Source: Shewanella sp. Choline-02u-19 (GTDB lineage: Bacteria > Pseudomonadota > Gammaproteobacteria > Enterobacterales > Shewanellaceae). Taken from it: 64,000 nt of DNA. The position numbers and the translations under genes were made by a program. The notes below the pieces were generated by a model that worked only from the letters and a program-made list of their open reading frames with translations, ran no database searches and was not told the origin of the DNA. The stretch covers positions 248,001 to 312,000 of the forward strand of contig NZ_PJBE01000012.1 of assembly GCF_002836205.1 (NCBI RefSeq). The letters are read 5' to 3'. Positions 42,505-50,809 of the stretch are shown here, in pieces (within the stretch, counting starts at the first letter, position 1; each line of letters opens with the position of its first letter).

Positions 42505-42675
42505 TTAGGGTTCTGTAAATAAGTGGTGCAAGATAACCTTTTGCACCATTTTTTCTGTTTCATCGTGTTCAGTTTCTAAAATTAGCCCATATTGGATCTG
42601 TCCTGTTTTACCCTCAAGGTCGACTGGCAACAGATATTGACGACCAAGTTCGAAGCCTTCTATCTCGTCACCCAC
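42505..42675 (-). CDS. Small acidic hypothetical protein (56 residues)
   Basis: A 56-residue frame from GTG 42675 to TAA 42505. A very strong ribosome site AGGGGG lies about nine bases before the GTG. The product begins MGDEIEGFELGRQYLLPVDL and ends QKVILHHLFTEP: acidic, with amphipathic strands and a final helix. No membrane or signal segment is seen. No family is recognised. It is convergent with the HELLH gene (28 bases apart). The frame and the ribosome site argue for a real but overlooked gene. Confidence 0.5.
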   Translation of the reverse strand: MGDEIEGFELGRQYLLPVDLEGKTGQIQYGLILETEHDETEKMVQKVILHHLFTEP

Positions 42676-43074
42676 AAAAGTGCCCCCTAGTGTAAAAACT
42701 TCATTTTAGCGGAGCTGATTATTACCTTTTATTAACCAATGTTACGATTGATTTACCGAGCGTTACAAATAATAAGCTGGCTTAATTTGATTTTCTCGAC
42801 GATTTGCTTTGTTATGTCAGCTGAATAATACCAATCAGATTAAGTAAGTGGTCTATTTATTAATGTTAATCAATGGGTTTATACCAGACGTGAATGGCGA
42901 TAACGAGTGCCTTAATTATAGCGTTCACCACAGGGTATAAGTGCATTCTAGCCATTAACAGTGACCAGATAATAAATGCGATTGATATCAGTCAATATCG
43001 GTAATTAAAACTGATATTTATAGTCATTTAGTTGCTTGCGACGATGACGTAAGTGCTTAAACAAGGAGCGAATA
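42676..43074. other. Intergenic region upstream of the M16 pair
   Basis: About 400 A+T-rich bases containing a repeat-like ATACCAATCAGATTAAG (near 42829) of the kind scattered through Shewanella genomes. The promoter of the M16 operon must lie here. No other structure is evident. The ribosome site AAGGAGCG is directly before ATG 43075. Confidence 0.4.
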
Positions 43075-44406
43075 ATGAAGCGCTATACAAAGGCATTGTT
43101 AGTGTCTGTGGGTATGCTATTGACAGCACCTGCAGCTCAGGCAACAGAAGCCAAAGATATTCAAAGTTTCACGCTGGATAACGGCATGAAAATAATGGTG
43201 TTGGAAGACAGTTCAATCCCTAACGCCAACATGTACCTTTTTTGGAAGGTCGGATCTCGAAACGAGGTACCGGGCATTACCGGTATATCGCATTTCTTTG
43301 AGCATATGATGTTCAATGGCGCGAAAAAGTACGGCCCGAAAATGTTTGACCGCACCATGGAGGCGGCAGGTGGAGCAAACAATGCTTATACCACCGAGAA
43401 TCTAACGGTGTATACCGATTGGTTCCCCGCCACTGCGATTGAAACCATTTTTGAGTTGGAAGCAGATCGTATCGAGAACCTCGATATTAGTGCCGACATG
43501 GTTGAAAGCGAGCGAGGCGTTGTTGCCTCAGAGCGATTAACCGGGCTCGAAAACTCTAATTGGCGTAACTTGCAAGAGGAGCTTAAAGGCGCTGCCTTTA
43601 GAGCGCATCCATATAGTTGGTCGGTGATTGGTCATGAGTCCGATATTGCCGCTTGGACTTTAGATGATTTAGTTCAATACCATAAAACATACTATGCACC
43701 GAATAACGCAGTCGTGGTTATTGCGGGTGATGTGAAATTGGCTGACGTTAAACGTCTTGCGGATCAATACTTAGCGCCTATTCCTGCACAAGCCCCGCCA
43801 AGAGAAGTTAAAACGGTGGAACCGCTGCAAAAGGGTGAACGTCGCGTCTATGTTCAAAAAGCTTCGGTGAGTACACCCAATGTGATGTTGGGCTATCACG
43901 TGCCTTCGACTTCAAATGCTGATTATTACGCACTGGATCTGTTGTCTTCTATTTTAACGACCGGTAATAGCTCACGCATGTATCAAGGCTTGGTCGATAA
44001 GCAAGTCGCGATTGAAGTTGAAACCTACATGCCAATGTCTTTCGATGCCAACCTATTTTATGTGATGGGCGTCGCCAATCCTGGCGTGACAGCAACTGAA
44101 CTTGAAAAAGGCATGATTGCTGAGATCAATCGCGTTGCGCGTGAAGGTGTGACTGAAAATGAGCTTGAGAAGGTTAAAAACATTAAGTTAATGGGCTTTT
44201 ATCAAGCGATGGAAACCATCAATGGTAAGGCTAATACAATAGGGACGTATGAACTGTTTTTTGGTAGCTACGATAAGCTGTTCAATGCACCGCAAGCCTA
44301 TAACAAGGTAACGCCTGCTGATATTCAACGTGTGGCGCAAACTTACCTTAAACGTTCGAATAGAACCGTTGCTGTGCTGGCTGCTATTGAGGAGACTGAC
44401 GAATGA
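43075..44406 (+). CDS. M16-family zinc metallopeptidase, catalytic subunit
   Basis: 443 residues with a signal peptide (TKALLVSVGMLLTAPAAQA, cleavage near ATEA). The inverted zinc motif HFFEHMMFNG (HxxEH) is at about residue 78, with the distal Glu region ESERGVVASERL about 70 residues later. Typical M16B proteins cleave small peptides in the periplasm. The stop overlaps the start of the next gene (ATGA at 44403-44406), whose product lacks the zinc motif; the two probably form a heterodimer, as in other M16B pairs. Confidence 0.93.
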   Translation: MKRYTKALLVSVGMLLTAPAAQATEAKDIQSFTLDNGMKIMVLEDSSIPNANMYLFWKVGSRNEVPGITGISHFFEHMMFNGAKKYGPKMFDRTMEAAGGANNAYTTENLTVYTDWFPATAIETIFELEADRIENLDISADMVESERGVVASERLTGLENSNWRNLQEELKGAAFRAHPYSWSVIGHESDIAAWTLDDLVQYHKTYYAPNNAVVVIAGDVKLADVKRLADQYLAPIPAQAPPREVKTVEPLQKGERRVYVQKASVSTPNVMLGYHVPSTSNADYYALDLLSSILTTGNSSRMYQGLVDKQVAIEVETYMPMSFDANLFYVMGVANPGVTATELEKGMIAEINRVAREGVTENELEKVKNIKLMGFYQAMETINGKANTIGTYELFFGSYDKLFNAPQAYNKVTPADIQRVAQTYLKRSNRTVAVLAAIEETDE

Positions 44407-45881
44407 AAACACTAACGACAGCACGAGCACGTACTTTGGTATGGTTGCCCAATGTGGCGAAAACAAAACAAGTTGTGAGTGCAATGACCATTGCAAGTGT
44501 TATGGCACTTACAGGTTGCGCAGCAACAGACATGAAAGCCACCACTGTAGATACTGGCAGTTTTAGTATGCCTGCCTATCAGCAAATGACGCTTGATAAT
44601 GGTCTGACTATCTATCTTATGCCGCAAACTGAAGTGCCGTTAATCACTGTGAATGCGACTATCCGTGCTGGTGCGGTGAACGACACTACATCGGGCGTCG
44701 CGCAGGTTACAGCAGCGAGTTTGATGTTGGGCGCTGCTGGTAAAACGAAGCTGGAAATAGAACAAGAGATCGACTTCTTAGGCGCTAGCCTTTCAAGTGG
44801 TGCGGGTAAAGAGGGCAGCTATCTCAGTGCTGACTTTATGGCAAAAGATGCTGATATCATGCTGCCTTTGATCCAAAGTATCCTGTTATCACCAGATTTT
44901 GACGCGACAGAGTTTGATAAGCTGCGTCAAAGAGATATCGCCGGATTAGGGCAATCTAAAGAGAGTCCTCGCGCTGTAATCAGCCGTTATTACGACAAAT
45001 TAATTTTTGCTGACCACCCTTATGGTAATGCCACGTCAGGTAACAGTCGTTCGCTAGCAGAGCTTAATGTGTCACAGTTGCGTGCTTTTCATAAGAGTTA
45101 CTACCAGCCATCAAATACCGCCATTAGCGTCGTGGGGGATTTTGATGCAACGGCAATGAAAGCTAAATTGCAGCAGTTATTCGCTAAGTGGCAGGATACT
45201 GAGACAGTCACTCGTTTAAACCTAAAGCAGGGCTTACCGCAGCTTGATTCAAGCAATGTGTTGTTAGTCGATAAAGGCGATGCTGTTGAAACGACTTTCT
45301 TGGTGGGCGGTATGGGCATCAGTCGTGATAATCCTGATTTTGTTGGTTTAACCGTAGTCAATACCATATTAGGTGGCCGTTTTACTTCATGGCTAAATGA
45401 TGAATTAAGGGTCAATGCAGGGTTAACCTATGGTGCTCGTTCAGGCTTTAGCGCTTATTCTGCGGCGGGGACCTTTAGAATTAGTACCTTCACTAAGACG
45501 GCGACGACTAAAGAAACCATCGATTTGGCTTTGAAAACCTATAACCGCTTATGGGAGCAAGGGCTAGATCAAGCCACGTTAGATTCGGCTAAGGCTTACG
45601 TTAAAGGGCAATTTCCGCCTAAGTATGAGACCAGTGGCCAGTTAGCTGGGCTAATGTCGGATATGTATCTTTATGGTTTCGATGATACGTTTATCAATGA
45701 ATTTCAGGCAAAGGTCGATGGCTTAACGTTGCAAGAGTCAAAACGTTTAATCGATACTTACTTCCCTAAAGATAACTTACAGTTTGTTATTATTGGCAAT
45801 GCCGCCAAGATAGCGCCTATTGCTAAGCAATATGGCACGGTAAAGCAGGTTGATATTAAAGATGTTGGTTTTGGTGGTTAA
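44403..45881 (+). CDS. M16-family peptidase-like, probably non-catalytic lipoprotein subunit
   Basis: 492 residues. A long N-terminal region ends in a lipobox-like ALTGC at about residue 39, suggesting a lipoprotein. The M16 fold is present (LDNGLTIYLMPQTEVPLITV, TILGGRFTSWLNDELR, NAGLTYGARSGFSAYS), but where HxxEH should be it reads VAQVTAASLMLGAAG, so no zinc site. Such partners support substrate binding by the active subunit. It overlaps the upstream gene by four bases and ends before a strong terminator. Confidence 0.9.
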   Translation: MKTLTTARARTLVWLPNVAKTKQVVSAMTIASVMALTGCAATDMKATTVDTGSFSMPAYQQMTLDNGLTIYLMPQTEVPLITVNATIRAGAVNDTTSGVAQVTAASLMLGAAGKTKLEIEQEIDFLGASLSSGAGKEGSYLSADFMAKDADIMLPLIQSILLSPDFDATEFDKLRQRDIAGLGQSKESPRAVISRYYDKLIFADHPYGNATSGNSRSLAELNVSQLRAFHKSYYQPSNTAISVVGDFDATAMKAKLQQLFAKWQDTETVTRLNLKQGLPQLDSSNVLLVDKGDAVETTFLVGGMGISRDNPDFVGLTVVNTILGGRFTSWLNDELRVNAGLTYGARSGFSAYSAAGTFRISTFTKTATTKETIDLALKTYNRLWEQGLDQATLDSAKAYVKGQFPPKYETSGQLAGLMSDMYLYGFDDTFINEFQAKVDGLTLQESKRLIDTYFPKDNLQFVIIGNAAKIAPIAKQYGTVKQVDIKDVGFGG

Positions 45882-45931
45882 CCGATAATCAGACACTCAT
45901 TATTTCGAGTTTAGATTAGGTTACCAATAAG

Positions 45932-45962
45932 AAAAGCCGCGATGAATGTCGCGGCTTTTTTA
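45932..45962. terminator. Bidirectional intrinsic terminator between the M16 pair and mutT
   Basis: The stem AAAAGCCGCGA / TCGCGGCTTTT with loop TGAATG is followed by T-runs in both readings, serving the convergent M16 operon and the mutT side. Confidence 0.9.
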
Positions 45963-45987
45963 CGCTTAATTTTTGATTAAAACATAA

Positions 45988-46383
45988 TTAGTCTGTCGCT
46001 AAGATCTTATCGACAATCGCTTTATTGGCTGCGGGGAACTCAAACGAGGCTAAATCTTTCTTAGCGACCCATTGCACCTCTTGGCCTTCTACGCCATTGG
46101 CAATCCCAGAAAAATCGGTCACCCAATGAATATCAAGCATGACTTTTTTATCACCGTAATCATGATGGATCTCCATCATAGGCGTGGTGCTTGATACACT
46201 GAGGTCGACCTCCTCTTTAAGCTCTCTTATGAGCGCTTGAGAAGTGGTTTCACCAGACTCTACCTTACCGCCTGGAAACTCCCATTTTCCGCCTTGATGT
46301 AGGTGTGCGTGACGTTTAGCCAACAAAATTTGCTTGGCGTTGTTTTCAATCACCCCTACCGCGACGTGAATTTGTTTACTCAT
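45988..46383 (-). CDS. mutT: 8-oxo-dGTP diphosphatase MutT
   Basis: 131 residues with a Nudix box GGKVESGETTSQALIRELKE-EVDL (positions about 37-60) of the standard GX5EX7REUXEEXGU form, and a start VAVGVIENNAKQILLAKR typical of MutT. It hydrolyses 8-oxo-dGTP to prevent A-to-C transversions. Its ATG overlaps the yacG stop (ATGA at 46380-46383). It is the last gene of the pil-coaE-zapD-yacG-mutT order known from other gammaproteobacteria. Confidence 0.93.
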   Translation of the reverse strand: MSKQIHVAVGVIENNAKQILLAKRHAHLHQGGKWEFPGGKVESGETTSQALIRELKEEVDLSVSSTTPMMEIHHDYGDKKVMLDIHWVTDFSGIANGVEGQEVQWVAKKDLASFEFPAANKAIVDKILATD

Positions 46384-46607
46384 TGCTTATTGTCATCGTC
46401 GTTGAGAAAGAAGTCCGCATCATCGTAGCCGAGCTGATCGAGCATCTCGGGATCAAATTCAGGCTTAACAGGGATCGCGTGCTTCTCTGACGCCCAATCT
46501 CCGAGATCAATCAGCTTGCAGCGGTCACTGCAGAAAGGCTTAAATTTAGCATTGTTGTCCCAAGTGACTTCTGCTTGGCAGGTCGGGCATTTTACAGTAA
46601 GAGGCAT
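46380..46607 (-). CDS. yacG: DNA gyrase inhibitor YacG
   Basis: 75 residues with a treble-clef zinc site CPTC ... FCSDRC, the motif DLGDWASEKHAIP and an acidic tail (DDADFFLNDDDN). YacG binds GyrB and inhibits gyrase. It lies between zapD and mutT in the common order. Confidence 0.95.
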   Translation of the reverse strand: MPLTVKCPTCQAEVTWDNNAKFKPFCSDRCKLIDLGDWASEKHAIPVKPEFDPEMLDQLGYDDADFFLNDDDNKQ

Positions 46608-46658
46608 AATTTAATTAGCTAGTGCTTCAAAAATGAGGGTGCCACGATTTTATCGCTT

Positions 46659-47393
46659 TTAAGGACAGGTTGCCATCTGAAACTGAAAGGATTGATCTGA
46701 GTGCTTTTGTTTATCAAACTGCACAAAATGGATTGCATAACGGTTTTTATGACCGCTAATCGTAGGGTAGCAGCCTTGTTCGGCAGCGAGCTTAACTCTG
46801 ATCAGCGATAACGCCTGGTCGCTGTTGCCTTGATAAAACCCAGCCACCGCTTGATGCTCAGTATACTCGGTTGATTGTCGTGTTAAGTCGAGTAGCAACT
46901 TAATCGGTGATAGAAGGCAAGCAAACTGGCTCATCCATTCTTGATACTCAGCCTGACGAGTTTCCCAAGGTTTAGCCAGCCAAAAATGCAGTTGCGGCAG
47001 GTCAAAGTTACAGCTTGCACCAGGCATGTTAAAGCGTTGTCTAAGTGCTGAAAGAAAGCGATCCTGCTTTAACTGCATACCGGTGCGCTGCGAAACTTGT
47101 AAAATCTCTCGCGCTACACTGAGTTTGTCGATATACGTTTCGACCTCTGCGTTATCAATAGTGGGTAGAGATTGCCATTTAGACAACGCAAAAAGCTGCC
47201 TGTCTAAGTCTTTAAGCACTTCACCACGATAATCGCAGCGCTCGGTGAGTTCACATAGTGAGAATAGAGGATAGAAGCAGCGGTGCTGGTGGTCATGATC
47301 TAAGTTGGCCTGCAATTGTTCAGCCAAATACTCTAACCGTAAATAGCGGCGTATTTTTTCGTTGAGCGGTTGTTCATAGATCAAATCAGTCAT
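46659..47393 (-). CDS. zapD: Cell division protein ZapD
   Basis: 244 residues of the YacF/ZapD family, helical in the N-terminal part and beta-rich in the C-terminal part (IYEQPLNEKIRRYLRLEYL at the start; MPGASCNFDLPQLHFWL midway). ZapD cross-links FtsZ filaments at the Z ring. It starts nine bases after coaE. Confidence 0.94.
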   Translation of the reverse strand: MTDLIYEQPLNEKIRRYLRLEYLAEQLQANLDHDHQHRCFYPLFSLCELTERCDYRGEVLKDLDRQLFALSKWQSLPTIDNAEVETYIDKLSVAREILQVSQRTGMQLKQDRFLSALRQRFNMPGASCNFDLPQLHFWLAKPWETRQAEYQEWMSQFACLLSPIKLLLDLTRQSTEYTEHQAVAGFYQGNSDQALSLIRVKLAAEQGCYPTISGHKNRYAIHFVQFDKQKHSDQSFQFQMATCP

Positions 47394-47401
47394 GGCGTTA
47401 T

Positions 47402-48007
47402 TTAAGCACTACTTGATAATTTTAAATAAAGTGTGTTTAGTGCATTTACCTTGCACTTTAACGCTGATACCTCTCCATGATTGTCTATGACATCATCAGC
47501 TTGTGACAGTTTCTCGGCTCTAGTGGCCTGACTGCCTATTATATTTTTTACTTGTTTAGCAGACACCGCATCTCGCGCAATGGTTCTCTGCTGTTGTAGC
47601 TCCGGTGAAATATCCACCAAAAGTGTACGATGCACTAACCTATCTAACCCGTTCTCAAATAGCAAGGGAACAACCATAATTACATAATTTGATTGTGCTT
47701 CTTTACATTTTTCCAGCATGGTTTTTCGGATCAACGGGTGCAATAAGCCATTCAACCATAAGCGCTCATCATCGTGATTAAAGATACGCTCTCTTAGCTT
47801 GGAGCGGTCTAAATTACCATCGCTGAGCAAGATACTGTCGCCAAAATGGCTCACAATTGCATTGAGTCCTTCAGAGCCGATACTGACCACTTCTCGCGCT
47901 ACAATATCGGCATCCACTAAGGTGACACCAAGGTCCGCAAACAGGTTCGCCACCGTGGTTTTACCGCTGCCGATCCCTCCCGTTAGCCCTACGATATAAT
48001 CAGCCAT
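47402..48007 (-). CDS. coaE: Dephospho-CoA kinase CoaE
   Basis: 201 residues with the P-loop GLTGGIGSGKTTVANLF and LVDADIVAREVV near it, the lid region RDAVSAKQVKNII and the end of the kinase domain QADDVIDNHG. It performs the last step of coenzyme A synthesis. It is separated from pilD by a 473-base repeat-rich gap instead of the usual short spacing. Confidence 0.95.
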   Translation of the reverse strand: MADYIVGLTGGIGSGKTTVANLFADLGVTLVDADIVAREVVSIGSEGLNAIVSHFGDSILLSDGNLDRSKLRERIFNHDDERLWLNGLLHPLIRKTMLEKCKEAQSNYVIMVVPLLFENGLDRLVHRTLLVDISPELQQQRTIARDAVSAKQVKNIIGSQATRAEKLSQADDVIDNHGEVSALKCKVNALNTLYLKLSSSA

Positions 48008-48042
48008 TTTAGCTATCTCACTATTGGATTTTGTAGGTTGAT

Positions 48043-48245
48043 AAGGTCCTAGGTACTAGGACGTTCGCCAGCTCACTGCTAGGACGGACTACGTCCTGCT
48101 AGGAAATCAACAGAAAACACCCTTTGGTTTTTGATGTTGATTTTATGCCGTCGCTTTTCTCTTTTCTAGTTTTCGCCGTAAGCGAAGTGTTCCATAGTGA
48201 CGAAGTCACGTGCCATAGGTCGTTGGCCTAAGACTTTACCGTCTT
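48043..48245. repeat. Hairpin-rich element, copy 1 of tandem duplication
   Basis: About 203 bp starting AAGGTCCTAGGTACTAGG. Internal palindromes: AGGACGGACTACGTCCT, AAAATCAAC / GTTGATTTT-type pair around ACCCTTTGGT, and GTGACGAAGTCAC. A near-identical copy starts at 48260 (offset 217 bases). It separates coaE from pilD. Confidence 0.85.
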
Positions 48246-48259
48246 ATCTGAAAGCAGAG

Positions 48260-48462
48260 AAGGTCCTAGGTACTAGGACGTTCGCCTGCTCACTGCTAGG
48301 ACGGACTACGTCCTGCTAGGAAATCAACAGAAAACACCCTTTGGTTTTTGATGTTGATTTTATGCCGTCGCTTTTCTCTTTTCTAGTTTTCACCGTAAGC
48401 GAAGCGTTCCGTAGTGACGAAGTCACGTGCCCTAGGCCGTTCGCCTAAGATTTTACCGTCTT
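48260..48462. repeat. Hairpin-rich element, copy 2 of tandem duplication
   Basis: It differs from copy 1 at about nine positions by eye, spread along the element. It ends about 18 bases before the pilD stop codon, so the duplicated hairpins lie in the 3' region of the pilABCD transcript. No coding frame of note. Confidence 0.85.
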
Positions 48463-48480
48463 TGCTAGAACCTAGAAGCC

Positions 48481-49392
48481 TTATAACGTCGATATGTACC
48501 ATTGGGTAATTGACTCTCCCCATATCATTGCAATCCAGCCCGCGACAGCAATGTAAGGCCCGAAGGGGATTGGGGTGCCTTGGTTAAGCTTTTTAAACGC
48601 AATCATGGTAATGCCAACAATGGCGCCGACTAATGACGAAAGCAATATCACCAATGGTAATACTTGCCATCCAAACCATGCGCCAAACACGGCTAACAGT
48701 TTAAAGTCGCCGTAACCCATACCATCCTTACCAGTGAGCAACTTAAAGCCCCAGAACACACTCCAGAGGCTCAAATACCCTGCGGCGGCACCAATAATGG
48801 CATCTGACATTGGCACAAACGTTCCGCTCAAGTTTAAGATCAGGCCTAGCCATAATAGTGGCAGCGTGATTTGATCTGGCAGCAGCATTTCATCAAGGTC
48901 GATACCGGTGAGAACCACAAGCGCAAAAGTCAGTATGCTGGTAAATACAAATTCAGGTGTTGGGCCGAAATGCCAAGCAAGAAAGGCGACTAAACCGCCA
49001 GTGAGCAGTTCAACAATCGGGTAGCGCGCCGATATGGGATTACTGCAAGCCGCACATTTGCCTCTTAATGACAGCCAGCCGAGTATGGGCAGGTTATGCA
49101 CTGGCTTAATATTGGTTTTACACTTTGGGCAAGCAGAGCCCGGCACCACCAAGTTGTACTTCTCAGGAAAAGCATCAATAGGCGCGTTGAGGGCTTTTTC
49201 GTTCTGTTCAAATACTGACTTCTTATATTCGGCTAGGTAATGATTACACTCCTGTTGCCAATCTCGTTTCATCATCACCGGCAAACGATGAATCACCACA
49301 TTCAAAAAACTGCCGATGACGGCGGCGAATACAAAGCTAAGTGCAACAAATAACCAAGGGTGCTGGTTAAAAACAGTTATTAATTCAGTCAT
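48481..49392 (-). CDS. pilD: Prepilin peptidase / N-methyltransferase PilD
   Basis: 303 residues, a multi-pass membrane aspartyl protease of family A24. The cytoplasmic loop carries the four-cysteine zinc site (CPKCKTN and CAACSNP). The catalytic Asp pair is in TGIDLDEMLLPDQITLP and GKDGMGYGDFKLLAVFG. It cleaves and N-methylates type IV prepilins and type II secretion pseudopilins. It is the last gene of the pilA-B-C-D run. Confidence 0.96.
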   Translation of the reverse strand: MTELITVFNQHPWLFVALSFVFAAVIGSFLNVVIHRLPVMMKRDWQQECNHYLAEYKKSVFEQNEKALNAPIDAFPEKYNLVVPGSACPKCKTNIKPVHNLPILGWLSLRGKCAACSNPISARYPIVELLTGGLVAFLAWHFGPTPEFVFTSILTFALVVLTGIDLDEMLLPDQITLPLLWLGLILNLSGTFVPMSDAIIGAAAGYLSLWSVFWGFKLLTGKDGMGYGDFKLLAVFGAWFGWQVLPLVILLSSLVGAIVGITMIAFKKLNQGTPIPFGPYIAVAGWIAMIWGESITQWYISTL

Positions 49393-49462
49393 TATTTTTC
49401 TTTATATTGTTATGTGTATAAGCTTTATATAGTTTACTTACAGTTAGAACTGCTAGATACCA

Positions 49463-50734
49463 CTAACCACTAACCACATCACCTAGCTGGAAGATAGGTA
49501 AATACATGGCAACAATCAGTCCACCAACCACGGTACCAATCACTACCATCATAATCGGTTCTATCAAGCTTGATAAGCCATCAACGGCATCATCGACCTG
49601 CATCTCATATATATTGGCGACTTTATTGAGCATATTATCTAAGGAACCAGATTCTTCACCAATCATCACCATCTGGATCATCATGTCCGGAAATAGCCCT
49701 GTAGTGCGCATCGCCACGTTCATCTGCATCCCCGACATCACTTCGGTGCGAATATTGAGTACCGCTTTTTTATACACTGCGTTACCAGAAGCGCCTGCAG
49801 CGGACTCTAAACCCTCGATTAACGGCACACCAGCGGCAAACGTTGTCGCTAAAGTACGAGCAAATTTCGCCATGGCACCTTTATGTAATATCTCACCGAC
49901 GATGGGGATTTTTAAAACGAACGCGTCGATTTTATCACGAAACAGTTGTGAGTTTCGATGAGCTCGCCTAAAACTCCATAAAGCAGCCACAATAGCAATC
50001 ACAAACAGATACCAAGAAGCTTGCAGTCCGCGTGACAGGTTGACAACAATTTGAGTAAATGCGGGTAGCTCCGCGCCAAAACCCAGAAATATCGATTCAA
50101 ACTGTGGTACCACAAATAACAATAAGAGAGCCGTTACCAGTATGGCAACAGTAACCACAGCAGCAGGGTAAAACATGGCCTTTTTAATTTTTGACTTTAG
50201 TGCTTCAGACTTTTCACGATAAGTGGCGATGCGATCAAATACGGCATCGAGCGCACCGGAATGCTCACCCGCGGCGACTAAATCGACATACAAATCATCA
50301 AAATAAAGTCTGTGCGGTCGCAATGAATCTGACAGCGGAATACCCGATTGTACATCATTGATGATGGTAGTCAGCAATTCACGCATTTTGGGCTTTTCAT
50401 GACCTTTGCCGAGCAGTTCCAAGGTGGTTACAATCGGCACACCAGCTGCCAGCATGGTGGCTATTTGGCGAGTCACCATGGCAATATCCATGGGCTTGAT
50501 TTTTTTTTCTGATGTAAACAATGGCGCCGATTTTTTACGTACGGCTTTGGGGATAACGCCTTGAGCTTTTAGTTGGGCGCGAATCTCTGCGCTAGAAACG
50601 CCGCGAAGCTCACCACTGGTGCGGCGGCCATCGCGGCTGACACCAGCCCACGTGTAGGTGACTACCTTGGGTTGACTCTTTTGCTTTTTCTTTCTATCTC
50701 TAATTTGCTTAGATTGTTTGCTTGCAATAGCCAT
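49463..50734 (-). CDS. pilC: Type IV pilus inner-membrane platform protein PilC
   Basis: 423 residues with two PilC/PulF domains (first with PMDIAMVTRQIATMLAAGVP, second with AKFARTLATTFAAGVPL-IEGL) and three membrane helices. It is the assembly platform that works with PilB. It lies 75 bases after pilB. Confidence 0.96.
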   Translation of the reverse strand: MAIASKQSKQIRDRKKKQKSQPKVVTYTWAGVSRDGRRTSGELRGVSSAEIRAQLKAQGVIPKAVRKKSAPLFTSEKKIKPMDIAMVTRQIATMLAAGVPIVTTLELLGKGHEKPKMRELLTTIINDVQSGIPLSDSLRPHRLYFDDLYVDLVAAGEHSGALDAVFDRIATYREKSEALKSKIKKAMFYPAAVVTVAILVTALLLLFVVPQFESIFLGFGAELPAFTQIVVNLSRGLQASWYLFVIAIVAALWSFRRAHRNSQLFRDKIDAFVLKIPIVGEILHKGAMAKFARTLATTFAAGVPLIEGLESAAGASGNAVYKKAVLNIRTEVMSGMQMNVAMRTTGLFPDMMIQMVMIGEESGSLDNMLNKVANIYEMQVDDAVDGLSSLIEPIMMVVIGTVVGGLIVAMYLPIFQLGDVVSG

Positions 50735-50809
50735 TGGTGCCCTTGGTGCTCTTTAGTTAGTGTTATTATTGGCTTTGGTCAACTTATATTAAATCTCAAA
50801 ACATAAAGC

